Assembly (NCBI RefSeq): GCF_041276405.1
Contig: NZ_JBGGGT010000002.1
Location: 186,001-250,000, forward strand
From: Microvirga sp. TS319
Lineage (GTDB): Bacteria; Pseudomonadota; Alphaproteobacteria; Rhizobiales; Beijerinckiaceae
Direction: 5' to 3'
DNA: 64,000 nt
This document shows, piece by piece, positions 7,593 through 15,874 of this stretch (the stretch's first letter is position 1; every line of letters begins with the position of its first letter). The notes beneath the pieces are model-generated. The model was not told the origin of the DNA, did no database searches, and saw nothing but the letters and a program-made list of their open reading frames with translations. A program made the position numbers and the translations under genes.

Positions 7593-8591
7593 TCAGCTTC
7601 GCCGCATGCGCGCGGCGGCCTTCGTTCCGAGCAGCAGGGCGAGCCCGGTCAGGGCGACGGCCCCGATCACGCGGCTCGTGTTCCTCGCCGAGGACGGCAG
7701 GCCCTTGCGCTCGCGCCACCCGCCGCTGACGCCTCGCCCGGCCGGGCTCGGATCGAGCAGCGCGCCTTCCGTGCGGGGGGCGGGGGACGCGCGCTTCAGG
7801 GCCCGGCGCATGGCCGCACCCATCAGATGCTCCGTCGGGCCGGGCGCCAGGGCATAGGCGATCTGCGCCGCGCGGGCGGGCCAGCCGACCGCCACCTCGT
7901 CACGCGGCCAGCGCACGAGCGACACGAAGGTTTCCGCAACGTCCTCGGGCGCGTAGACGATCGGCCCGATGTCGATCCGCCGTCCGGACACATTAGCCCC
8001 ATGCGCGAAGCCCGGCGTGTCGACGATGGCGGGAAACACGCCGCAGACATGGATATCCGGCCAATCCTTCAGCTCCTGCCGCAGGCTCGCGGAAAAGCCG
8101 CGCAGGCCGAATTTGGAAGCCGAATAGGCGGCTGCGAAAGGAGACGGCGCCCATCCGCCGATCGAGATGGTGTTGATGAGAATGCCGTGACCCTGTCTCA
8201 GGAAGAGCGGCAGAACCGCATAGGCTCCGTGCATCGCGCCGAGCAGGTTGACCTCGATGGTGCGCCGGTGCAGGGCGAGGTCCGCGTCCTGATAGGGGCC
8301 GAAGACGCCCGTGCCGGCATTGTTGATCCAGACATCGATGCGCCCGAAGGCGCGCTGCGCCTCTTCCGCCAGCCCGGCGACGGCTGCGGCATCGGTCACG
8401 TCGGTCGGCACGGCAACAGCTTCTCCGCCCAGGTCCCGGCATTCGCGCGCCGCTTCCTTGAGCAGATCCGCACGCCGCGCCGCCAGAGCGACGCGAGCCC
8501 CGCGCTGCGCGAAGGCACGGGCCGCCGCGCGGCCGATGCCGCTCGATGCTCCCGTGATCACAACGGAAAGGCCGGCCATCTCGTGTGCCAT
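7593..8591 (-). CDS. SDR family oxidoreductase with C-terminal membrane tail
   Basis: A 332-residue classical short-chain dehydrogenase. It has the cofactor motif TGASSGIGRAA near residue 13, NNAGTG, and catalytic YSASKFGLRG with the Ser of TISIGG before it. Unlike a typical 250-residue SDR it continues for about 80 residues, ending in a hydrophobic helix (VIGAVALTGLALLLGT) and a basic tail. This suggests tethering to the inner membrane. The TTG-initiated frame at 8633 is rejected in favour of ATG 8591, which has GAGGA upstream. The substrate is unknown. It converges with the acetyltransferase gene. Confidence 0.87.
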   Translation of the reverse strand: MAHEMAGLSVVITGASSGIGRAAARAFAQRGARVALAARRADLLKEAARECRDLGGEAVAVPTDVTDAAAVAGLAEEAQRAFGRIDVWINNAGTGVFGPYQDADLALHRRTIEVNLLGAMHGAYAVLPLFLRQGHGILINTISIGGWAPSPFAAAYSASKFGLRGFSASLRQELKDWPDIHVCGVFPAIVDTPGFAHGANVSGRRIDIGPIVYAPEDVAETFVSLVRWPRDEVAVGWPARAAQIAYALAPGPTEHLMGAAMRRALKRASPAPRTEGALLDPSPAGRGVSGGWRERKGLPSSARNTSRVIGAVALTGLALLLGTKAAARMRRS

Positions 8592-8701
8592 GGAATCCTC
8601 GGGAATCGTCGTCGCTGCATGATCCTGCGGCAACGCGAGGGGCGGAAGGGTGTTCCGGAGGCAGGCTTACGGATGAAGGCGTCATGTGGCAGCGGGCAGG
8701 A

Positions 8702-9082
8702 TCAGTTCGACACCACCTTAGGCTTGTCGAGCACGCGCAGGACGCGGGCGAGTTCGTGTCCGCGCTTGAGGATCAGGCCCGTCGAGACGATGATCGAATA
8801 CGCGCCCTGCTTCTTGGCGAGCTTGGGATCCTTTTCGATACGGTAGAGAGGCATTTCCGATGTGCGCCGGTAGACCGAGAAAATCGCCTTGTCGGGAGTG
8901 AAATCGATGGCGTAATCGCGCCATTCGCCGGCGGCCACCATGCGGCCATAGAGATTGAGAATGGTCTGCAGCTCGGCTCGGTCGAAGGACACCTGCTTCG
9001 GCGCGGCGGGGAAGGGCAGGATGCGAGCCGAGCTCTGCACCGAGCCGCCGCGCAGCGGCTCCGAGATGTCGCCTTCGCTCAT
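8702..9082 (-). CDS. DUF2794 domain-containing protein
   Basis: A 126-residue protein that is almost entirely the DUF2794 domain. Recognisable stretches are VSFDRAELQTILNLYGRM, AGEWRDYAIDF, RRTSEMPLYRIEK and GAYSIIVSTGLILKRGHEL. This family is small, conserved and largely confined to Alphaproteobacteria, with no assigned function. No signal peptide or membrane segment is seen, so it should be cytosolic. ATG 9082 is chosen over 9094 because GGGAGA lies six bases upstream. The gene stands alone, about 110 bases upstream of the SDR gene on the same strand. Confidence 0.9.
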   Translation of the reverse strand: MSEGDISEPLRGGSVQSSARILPFPAAPKQVSFDRAELQTILNLYGRMVAAGEWRDYAIDFTPDKAIFSVYRRTSEMPLYRIEKDPKLAKKQGAYSIIVSTGLILKRGHELARVLRVLDKPKVVSN

Positions 9083-9240
9083 GAAATCTCCCATCCTGTT
9101 CGTCTCATGCTGATGATGGGTCCGGCTCAGGATCGGATCAAGGCGTAAAGATCATATGAATCGCTCGTTTCAGGGCAAATCTTATTCCTGCCGCAATCGC
9201 GCCCATAAGGCGCCTCACTAAATGGCGTAAATGCTTGCGT

Positions 9241-9366
9241 TGCCTCGACGGCCCGGCTTGCCCATCGGCTTGGACACGTCAGCCCCCCAGCCCTCCAGGC
9301 TTTTGGAGAGCCGGGCCACCAACCCTCGAGACACAGGCCGCCTTTCCAGGCGGCCTTTCTTTTTTC
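9241..9366 (+). ncRNA. Candidate structured small RNA ending in an intrinsic terminator
   Basis: The 386-base gap between the DUF2794 gene and the oxidoreductase holds a structured segment and no convincing ORF. GGCCCGGCT (9250-9258) pairs with AGCCGGGCC (9309-9317). Inside and abutting it, CTCCA (9293-9297) pairs with TGGAG (9304-9308), and GGCT/AGCC can form a second small stem. After a short linker comes a perfect terminator, AGGCCGCCT-TTCC-AGGCGGCCT, then TTCTTTTTT. No protein gene on the + strand lies upstream for this terminator to serve. I do not recognise a known RNA family (no SRP RNA or tmRNA signature). The 5' end is a guess and no promoter was identified. Confidence 0.45.
9335..9366 (+). 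terminator. Intrinsic terminator with no upstream + strand gene
   Basis: AGGCCGCCT (9335-9343) and AGGCGGCCT (9348-9356) form a perfect nine-base-pair stem around TTCC, followed by TTCTTTTTTC. Both flanking genes are on the minus strand, so this is best explained as the end of the candidate small RNA. Confidence 0.75.
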
Positions 9367-9367
9367 T

Positions 9368-9471
9368 GCAGCATCGGACGTGACATCGAAGTCCCATCCA
9401 ATGCTGTCAGTCTATAGTCTCAAGCCTCTTCTCACCCAAAGCCGGTTCCCACCTTTGGGTCCGACGCTCTA
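9368..9471. repeat. Degenerate dispersed palindrome, module A type
   Basis: GCAGCATCGGACG (from 9368) with an inverted ATGCTG arm near 9401-9406 makes one diverged module-A hairpin. A second half, ACCCAAA...TTTGGGTCCGACGCTC, follows to 9471 and touches the stop of the oxidoreductase gene. It belongs to the same family as the copies at 17413, 25406, 48743, 51173 and 63874. Confidence 0.55.
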
Positions 9472-10485
9472 AAATCCCGCCAGCACGATTTTGCCCCGGG
9501 CGCGGTTGCTCTCGATGAAGGCATGCGCCTTCCTGAGATGGGCGGCGTCGATCGGGCCCATCACGTCCGCGAGCGTCGTCCGGATCGTGCCGTCGTCCAC
9601 GAGGTGTGCCGCTTCGTTGAGAATCTCATGCTGCCGCTCCATGTCGGCCGTCTGGAACGTCGAGCGCGTGAACATGGATTCCCAATGGATCGAAACGCTC
9701 TTGCCCTTCAGAAGCCTGATGTCGATGGGGTTTTGCGGATCGTCGATCAGCGCGAAGCGACCCTGGGGGGCGATCATCTCGGCGATCTCGGGAAAATGCG
9801 CCTCCGTGTGGGTGATCGAGAACACGAAGGCGGGAGCGCCGATGCCCAGCGCCTTCACCTGCTCGGCGAGAGGCTTCGTGTGGTCGATCACGTGGTGGGC
9901 GCCGAGCGTCCGGCACCATTCCTGCGTCTCGGGCCGAGACGCCGTGGCGATCACCGTCACGTCGGTGAGGCGACGCGCGAGCTGGATTGCGATGGAGCCG
10001 ACGCCGCCCGCACCGCCCACGATCAGGATGGCATGGGCCGCGCCCTTGACGGGCCTGCGGATGTCGAGGCGGTCGAACAGGGTCTCCCAGGCCGTCAGGG
10101 TCGTCAGCGGCAGGGCCGCGGCCTCCTCGAAGCTCAGGCGCGCGGGCTTCCGGCCGACGAGCCGTTCATCGACCGCATGAAACTCCGCATTGGTGCCGGA
10201 GCGCGTGATGGCGCCCGCATAGAACACCTCGTCGCCCGGCTTGAACAGGGAGGCCTCCGACCCGACCGCCCGAACGATGCCGGCGGCGTCGTAGCCCAGC
10301 ACCTTGTACGTGCCGGGTTCGGGCACGGCGCGGCGGCGCACCTTGGTGTCCACGGGATTGACGGAAATCGCCCTGACCTCCACCAGAAGGTCCCTGGCTC
10401 CCGGCTCGGGGCGGGGCAGCTCGATATCCATCAGGGAGGCTTCCGAATCGATCGGCAGGGATTGCTGGTAACCGACGGCGCGCAT
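9469..10485 (-). CDS. Zinc-binding alcohol dehydrogenase family / quinone oxidoreductase-like protein
   Basis: A 338-residue medium-chain dehydrogenase/reductase. It has the GroES-like N-terminal half (VEVRAISVNPVDTKVRR, LGYDAAGIVRAVG), the nucleotide-binding motif IVGGAGGVGSIAIQLARR near residue 155, and a C-terminus HAFIESNRARGKIVLAGF. The cysteine ligands of structural zinc are absent, as usual for the QOR-like TIGR02817 group, which reduces quinones or enones with NADPH. ATG 10485 has AAGGAG seven bases upstream. It is divergent from an HxlR regulator only 96 bases away, a pairing that in other bacteria responds to quinone or aldehyde electrophiles. Confidence 0.9.
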   Translation of the reverse strand: MRAVGYQQSLPIDSEASLMDIELPRPEPGARDLLVEVRAISVNPVDTKVRRRAVPEPGTYKVLGYDAAGIVRAVGSEASLFKPGDEVFYAGAITRSGTNAEFHAVDERLVGRKPARLSFEEAAALPLTTLTAWETLFDRLDIRRPVKGAAHAILIVGGAGGVGSIAIQLARRLTDVTVIATASRPETQEWCRTLGAHHVIDHTKPLAEQVKALGIGAPAFVFSITHTEAHFPEIAEMIAPQGRFALIDDPQNPIDIRLLKGKSVSIHWESMFTRSTFQTADMERQHEILNEAAHLVDDGTIRTTLADVMGPIDAAHLRKAHAFIESNRARGKIVLAGF

Positions 10486-10489
10486 GGCT

Positions 10490-10511
10490 TGTCTCCTTAT
10501 CGATGGAGACA
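10490..10511. promoter_or_regulatory. Inverted repeat in the oxidoreductase/HxlR intergenic region, candidate operator
   Basis: TGTCTCC (10490-10496), eight bases, then GGAGACA (10505-10511) is a perfect seven-base inverted repeat. It covers the ribosome-binding region of the oxidoreductase gene. A second, weaker pair, CTATG...CATAG, lies between it and the regulator start. An HxlR dimer could bind here and repress the adjacent gene, but the match to any known HxlR site was not tested. Confidence 0.4.
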
Positions 10512-10581
10512 GAGTCGAGCACAGGGGCTATGATTGCAAGAACGCACATTAAGCGCCCATAGTGTCAAAAAGGATACCGTC

Positions 10582-10929
10582 ATGCCGCGTGCCGCCAGGA
10601 AGCCGACCTCCTCCGGATGCTCGGTCGAGCGTGCGCTCAATCTCATCGACGGCAAGTGGAAGATTGTCATCCTCTACAAGCTCCTGCGCGGAACCCTGCG
10701 CTTCAACGAGCTGCGCCGGCTCATTCCCGGCGTGACACAGCGAATGCTCACGCATCAGCTGCGGGAGCTGGAGGCGGACGGCCTGATCGTGCGCGTGGTC
10801 TATGCGCAGGTTCCGCCGCGAGTCGAGTATTCGCTCTCGGCCCGCGGACAGAGTCTGGAACCGGTCCTCATGGCGCTGAAGCACTGGGGAGACACGAATC
10901 TGTCGTCTCTCGAGGCGAAAGCGGCATAA
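10582..10929 (+). CDS. HxlR-family transcriptional regulator
   Basis: A 115-residue winged-helix regulator. It has the N-terminal GCSVERALNLIDGKWK segment, the recognition region LRFNELRRLIPGVTQRMLTHQLRELEADG (read in parts) and the beta-wing RVEYSLSARGQSL. A single cysteine at residue 13 sits where YodB and QorR carry their redox-sensing cysteine, so thiol-based sensing of quinones or oxidants is plausible. ATG 10582 with AAGGA seven bases upstream is chosen over a TTG at 10534. The divergent oxidoreductase is the obvious target, mirroring QorR-qorA in actinobacteria. Confidence 0.9.
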   Translation: MPRAARKPTSSGCSVERALNLIDGKWKIVILYKLLRGTLRFNELRRLIPGVTQRMLTHQLRELEADGLIVRVVYAQVPPRVEYSLSARGQSLEPVLMALKHWGDTNLSSLEAKAA

Positions 10930-10983
10930 AATTGCTGCCTCCGCAGAAACTTAACCCTCAGACCGGAAGACTCTAGGGTTGTG

Positions 10984-11020
10984 TTGCGCGATCGGATACT
11001 CTGTGGCAACGCTCGCGCAA
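10984..11020 (+). promoter_or_regulatory. Inverted repeat in the leader of the glutamate dehydrogenase gene
   Basis: TTGCGCGA (10984-10991) and TCGCGCAA (11013-11020) are exact complements 21 bases apart, ending 21 bases before the start codon. They could be two half-sites of an operator or the stem of a leader hairpin. No regulator is assigned. Confidence 0.35.
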
Positions 11021-11041
11021 CGAACATAAGAGGATACGCGC

Positions 11042-14000
11042 ATGAAGCTGGAAACGCCGACCAGCGGAAGCGAACTGACGGCCGAGGCCGTTGCGGTTCT
11101 GGAAGCCGGGCATAAAGCCATTCCGCCTACCTTCGTCCGTGATCTTTACGGGCGCGTCCCGCCCGAGGATCTGGCGGCCTATTCGCCGGCCGCGCTCGCC
11201 GAGCTGGCCGCAGCGGCCTACGAGCATCTCAAGGCGCCCCGGGTCGGAGGAGGGGAGGACATCCGCCTCGTCGATCTGGAGGTCGAGCGCGAGGGCCGGC
11301 GCCGGGACGTGACGGTTCTCGAAATCGTCAACGACAACATGCCCTTTCTGCTCGACTCGACCCTCGCCGAGCTGGTCGACCTGGGCTATGAGCCGTATCT
11401 CGTCGCGCATCCGATCCTGGCCGTGGAGCGTGACGCCCAGGGCGGCCTCGTGCGCCTCGTGGGCGAAGCCACCGGCACCGGCCGTCACGGCGTCAAGCGC
11501 GAGAGCTTCATCCACGTCCATCTGCCGCGTATCGACGACGCCGAGACCCGCGAAACGCTCGTCGAAACCATGCGCCGCGTCCACAAGGACGTCTCGCTCG
11601 CGGTGCACGACTGGCCCGCGATGCGCGCCCGCATCACCGAGATCGTTCATAACTACCGTCTCAATCCGCCGCCGCTGCCGGACGACGAGGTGAAGGAAGC
11701 CGTGGCCTTCCTCGACTGGATCGCGCGCGACAACTTCACGTTCCTGGGCCTTCGCGAATACCGGCTGCCGGCCGGCGATGCCGCCGCCGATCCCGTGGAG
11801 GGGTCGGGCCTGGGGCTTCTGCGCGACCCGTCCGTGCGGGTGCTGCGCCGCGGGCGCGAACTGGTGGCGATGACGCCGGAAATCCGCGCCTTCCTGGAAA
11901 AGCCCAAGGCGCTCATCATCACCAAGGCGAACGTCAAGTCGCGCGTCCATCGCCGCGCCCATCTCGATTATATCGGGGTCAAGCTGTTCGACACGGACGG
12001 CAGGCTGCAGGGCGAGCTGCGCATCGTCGGCCTCTTCACCGCGAGCGCCTATACCAACACGACGTCGGAGGTGCCGTATCTGCGCCTCAAGGTGGCGCAC
12101 GTCGTCCAGCGGGCCGGGTTCGATCCGTCGAGCTATGCGAGCCGCGCGCTGCTCAACGTTCTCGAGAATTACCCGCGCGACGAGCTGTTCCAGATCGACG
12201 AGGACACGCTCTATCACTTCGCCATCGACATCATGAACCTGTCGGAGCGTCCGCGCGTGCGGGCGCTGGCCAGGACCGACGAGTTCGACCGCTTCGTGTC
12301 GGTGCTCGTCTTCGTGCCGAAGGACCGCTACGACACGAGCGTGCGCCAGCGCATCGGGCAGTTCCTGGCGGGAATCTACGAGGGGCGCGTATCCGCCTCC
12401 TATCCGGCCTATCCGGAAGGTCCGCTCGCGCGCACCCACTACATCATCGGGCGCGACGAGGGACAGACCCCGCAGGTCTCCCGCGACACCCTGGAAAAGG
12501 GCATTTCGTCGATCGTGCGCACCTGGGGCGATTCCTTGCGCGACCAGCTCGACGAAACCATGGGCGGCGCACGCGCCCGTGCGCTCGCGGCCCGCTATGC
12601 GGATGCCTTCAGCGCGGCCTATCGCGAGGCCTTCGGGGCGGATCAGGCGATCAAGGACATCGCGCTCCTGGAGCAACTGTCCGAGGCCCGTCCCCGGGCG
12701 GTCGATCTCTATCGCCGCGAGGGCGACGGCGAGACGCGCGTCAACCTGAAGGTATTTTCGCGCGGCGCGGCGCTGCCTTTGTCGGACCGCGTCCCGCTGC
12801 TCGAAAATCTCGGCTTCAGGGTGGTGAACGAACGGACCTACCGCGTGGTCTCCACGGGCGTGACGGGCATGGATCGCGTCTGGCTCCACGACATGGCACT
12901 TGAGCGCGCCACGGGCGGCGCAATCAGGATCGACGAGATCCAGGCGCTCATCGAGGCGGCCCTGCTCGCCCTGTTCCGGGGGCTCGCGGAATCGGACGGC
13001 TTCAACCGTCTCGTGCTCGAAGCCGGGCTCGGCTGGCGCGACGTCGCGATGGTTCGCACGCTCGGCCGGTACCTGCGCCAGATCCAGGTGGCCTATGCGC
13101 AGGATTATCTGGCCAACACCCTCTCGCGCCATGCCGCGATCACCACGAACATCGTCAAGCTCTTCTACATGCGCTTCGACCCCCGGCACGGGGGCAAGGC
13201 GGAGGCCGAAGCCGCCGTCCGCTCGGCCATCGAAGAGCAGCTCAAGGACGTCACGAGCCTCGACGACGACCGCATCCTGCGCCGTTTCATCAACCTGATC
13301 GAAGCCGCGGTGCGCACCAACTTCTTCCAGCTCGAAGGCAACGGCCTGCCGCGCCAGACCATCGCGTTCAAGTTCGAATGCGCGAAGGTGGAGGGGCTGC
13401 CGCTGCCCAAGCCCCTCTACGAGATCTTCGTCTATTCGCCACGGGTCGAAGGCGTGCATCTGCGCTACGGCAAGGTCGCGCGCGGTGGCCTGCGCTGGTC
13501 CGACCGTCCGCAGGATTTCCGGACCGAGGTGCTGGGTCTCGTGAAGGCCCAGCAGGTCAAGAACGCCGTGATCGTGCCGGTCGGCGCCAAGGGCGGCTTC
13601 GTCCCCAAGCGCCTGCCGCCCCCGAGCGACCGTCAGGCCTGGCTCGCGGAAGGCACCGAGAGCTATCGCATCTTCGTGCGCACGCTCCTGCAGCTCACCG
13701 ACAACATCAAGGGCGATCACGTGGTGCCGCCCGCCGACACGGTGCGCCACGACGGGGACGATCCCTATCTCGTGGTCGCGGCCGACAAGGGCACGGCCAC
13801 CTTCTCCGACATCGCCAACGAGATCTCCCTCGAGAAGGGGCATTGGCTCGGCGACGCCTTCGCGTCCGGCGGCAGCCAGGGCTACGACCACAAGAAGATG
13901 GGCATCACCGCCCGCGGCGCCTGGGAGGCGGTGAAGCGCCACTTCCGCGAGATGGACATCGATATCCAGAAGGAGCCGGTGACGGTGGCGGGCGTGGGCG

Positions 14001-15871
14001 ACATGTCCGGCGACGTGTTCGGCAACGGCATGCTGCTCTCGCGGGCGATCAAGCTTGTCGCCGCCTTCGACCACCGCGACATCTTCCTCGATCCGAGCCC
14101 GGATCCGGAAGCATCGTACAGGGAGCGCGAGCGCCTCTTCAACCTGCCGCGCTCGAGCTGGCAGGATTACGACAAGGCGCTGATCTCGGCCGGCGGCGGC
14201 GTCTTCCCGCGCAGCGCGAAATCGATCAAGCTGTCCGCGGAAGTGCGCGCGCTCATCGACCTCGACAAGAGCGAGGCGACGCCCGCGGAGGTAATGTCCG
14301 CGATCCTCAAGGCCAATGTGGGCCTGCTCTGGTTCGGCGGCATCGGCACCTATATCCGCTCGTCGGCCGAAACCGACGAGCAGGTGGGCGACCGCGCCAA
14401 CGATTCGATCCGCATCGCCGGCACGGATGTGCGCGCCAAGGTGATCGGCGAGGGCGCCAATCTGGGCGTCACGCAGCGCGGCCGCATCGAGGCGGCGCAA
14501 AGCGGTGTCCGCCTCAACACGGATGCCATCGACAACTCGGCGGGCGTCAACACCTCCGATGTGGAGGTGAACATCAAGATCGCGCTCGCCACGCCCGAGC
14601 GTGACGGGCGGCTGACGGAGGAAGCACGCAATGCGCTTCTCGCCGCCATGACCGACGAGGTCGCGGGCCTGGTGCTCCGCAACAACTACCTGCAGACCCT
14701 GGCGCTCTCGCTCTCCGAGCAGCACGGCGTCGCCGATCTCGGCTTCGCCAGCCGCCTCATGCAGATGCTGGAGGCTCAAGGGCGCCTCAACCGCAAGGTG
14801 GAATACCTGCCCGACGACGCGACGCTCACGGAGCGCGCCCGCCGCGGCGAGGCCCTCACCCGGCCGGAACTCGCCGTGCTGCTGGCCTATGCCAAGCTCT
14901 CGCTGCACGACGAGTTGCTCGACAGCGCCGTCCCCGACGATCCCTACCTCGGCAAGGAACTCGAACGCTATTTCCCGGCCGAGATGCGCGAGCGCTTCCC
15001 GGACGCGATCGCAAGCCACCGCCTGCGCCGCGAGATCATCGCGACGCAGCTCGCCAACGCCATCATCAACCGGGGCGGGCCCACCATGGTGGCGCGGCTC
15101 GTCGACCAGACCGGGGCGGATGCGCCGACCATCGCGGCGGCCTATGCGGCCACGCGCGATTCCTTCGGCATGACCGAGATGAACGCCGCCATCGACGCCC
15201 TAGACGGGGTGGTGCCGGGCAGCCTGCAGCTCACTCTCTACGGCGAACTGCAGGATCTGTTGATGAACCGCATCGTCTGGTTCATCCGCAACATGGATTT
15301 TTCGAGCCACTCCCTCGACACGATCATCGGCGCCTACCGGTCCGGGATCGCCGAGATCGAGCGCGGACTGCCGGAGACCCTGTCGCCCGAGGCGCTCACT
15401 GCCTTGGACGCCCGTGCGGCGGCGCTGATGGAGCTCGGCGCTCCCGAGGATCTGGCGCGCCGCATCGCGGCCCTGCCGGATCTGGTGGCGGCTCCCGACA
15501 TCGTGCTGACCGCCCAGAAGACGGGCAAGCCCGTGAGCGACATCGCCTGCACGCATTTCGCCCTCGAGGCGGCCTTCCGCCTCGGTTCGCTCATCAGCGC
15601 GGCGCATGAGATCGCGGTCAGCGATTATTTCGACCGCCTGGCGCTCGACCGCGCCATCGACAGCATCGCCTATGCCCATCGCGGCCTGACGGCGGAGGTC
15701 GCCGCACAGGACATCTCCGGCGTGGACGCGGTCCGGGCGTGGAGCGAGAAGCGGGGTGCCGACGTGGAGCGCATCCGCAGCGCGGTCGACAGCATCGTGT
15801 CCTCGGGCCTGACCCTGTCCAAGGTCACCGTGGCAGCGAGCCTGCTCGGCGATCTGGCGCGGACGGGCTGA
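11042..15871 (+). CDS. gdhZ: NAD-dependent glutamate dehydrogenase, large (about 180 kDa) type
   Basis: A 1,609-residue enzyme of the large NAD-GDH class, which oxidatively deaminates glutamate to 2-oxoglutarate and ammonium and feeds amino-acid carbon into the TCA cycle. The long N-terminal regulatory part carries ACT-like segments (ILEIVNDNMPFLLDST-like near residue 100). The catalytic core is at about residues 790-1240: VARGGLRWSDRPQDFRTEVL, KNAVIVPVGAKGGFVPK with the catalytic-region Lys, VAADKGTATFSDIAN, GVGDMSGDVFGNG, and the dinucleotide-binding part ending VIGEGANLGVTQRGRIE. Length equals that of Caulobacter and Brucella GdhZ. An inverted repeat and AAGAGGA lie in the leader. It is probably co-transcribed with the MFS gene three bases downstream. 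Confidence 0.95.
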   Translation: MKLETPTSGSELTAEAVAVLEAGHKAIPPTFVRDLYGRVPPEDLAAYSPAALAELAAAAYEHLKAPRVGGGEDIRLVDLEVEREGRRRDVTVLEIVNDNMPFLLDSTLAELVDLGYEPYLVAHPILAVERDAQGGLVRLVGEATGTGRHGVKRESFIHVHLPRIDDAETRETLVETMRRVHKDVSLAVHDWPAMRARITEIVHNYRLNPPPLPDDEVKEAVAFLDWIARDNFTFLGLREYRLPAGDAAADPVEGSGLGLLRDPSVRVLRRGRELVAMTPEIRAFLEKPKALIITKANVKSRVHRRAHLDYIGVKLFDTDGRLQGELRIVGLFTASAYTNTTSEVPYLRLKVAHVVQRAGFDPSSYASRALLNVLENYPRDELFQIDEDTLYHFAIDIMNLSERPRVRALARTDEFDRFVSVLVFVPKDRYDTSVRQRIGQFLAGIYEGRVSASYPAYPEGPLARTHYIIGRDEGQTPQVSRDTLEKGISSIVRTWGDSLRDQLDETMGGARARALAARYADAFSAAYREAFGADQAIKDIALLEQLSEARPRAVDLYRREGDGETRVNLKVFSRGAALPLSDRVPLLENLGFRVVNERTYRVVSTGVTGMDRVWLHDMALERATGGAIRIDEIQALIEAALLALFRGLAESDGFNRLVLEAGLGWRDVAMVRTLGRYLRQIQVAYAQDYLANTLSRHAAITTNIVKLFYMRFDPRHGGKAEAEAAVRSAIEEQLKDVTSLDDDRILRRFINLIEAAVRTNFFQLEGNGLPRQTIAFKFECAKVEGLPLPKPLYEIFVYSPRVEGVHLRYGKVARGGLRWSDRPQDFRTEVLGLVKAQQVKNAVIVPVGAKGGFVPKRLPPPSDRQAWLAEGTESYRIFVRTLLQLTDNIKGDHVVPPADTVRHDGDDPYLVVAADKGTATFSDIANEISLEKGHWLGDAFASGGSQGYDHKKMGITARGAWEAVKRHFREMDIDIQKEPVTVAGVGDMSGDVFGNGMLLSRAIKLVAAFDHRDIFLDPSPDPEASYRERERLFNLPRSSWQDYDKALISAGGGVFPRSAKSIKLSAEVRALIDLDKSEATPAEVMSAILKANVGLLWFGGIGTYIRSSAETDEQVGDRANDSIRIAGTDVRAKVIGEGANLGVTQRGRIEAAQSGVRLNTDAIDNSAGVNTSDVEVNIKIALATPERDGRLTEEARNALLAAMTDEVAGLVLRNNYLQTLALSLSEQHGVADLGFASRLMQMLEAQGRLNRKVEYLPDDATLTERARRGEALTRPELAVLLAYAKLSLHDELLDSAVPDDPYLGKELERYFPAEMRERFPDAIASHRLRREIIATQLANAIINRGGPTMVARLVDQTGADAPTIAAAYAATRDSFGMTEMNAAIDALDGVVPGSLQLTLYGELQDLLMNRIVWFIRNMDFSSHSLDTIIGAYRSGIAEIERGLPETLSPEALTALDARAAALMELGAPEDLARRIAALPDLVAAPDIVLTAQKTGKPVSDIACTHFALEAAFRLGSLISAAHEIAVSDYFDRLALDRAIDSIAYAHRGLTAEVAAQDISGVDAVRAWSEKRGADVERIRSAVDSIVSSGLTLSKVTVAASLLGDLARTG

Positions 15872-15874
15872 GGC

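Noticed and set aside
10973..15019. A 1,348-codon open frame on the minus strand opposite glutamate dehydrogenase
   Set aside because: It is exactly antisense to an intact 1,609-residue enzyme, has the low-complexity His/Arg/Glu/Gly composition of GC-rich shadow frames, and shows no domain.
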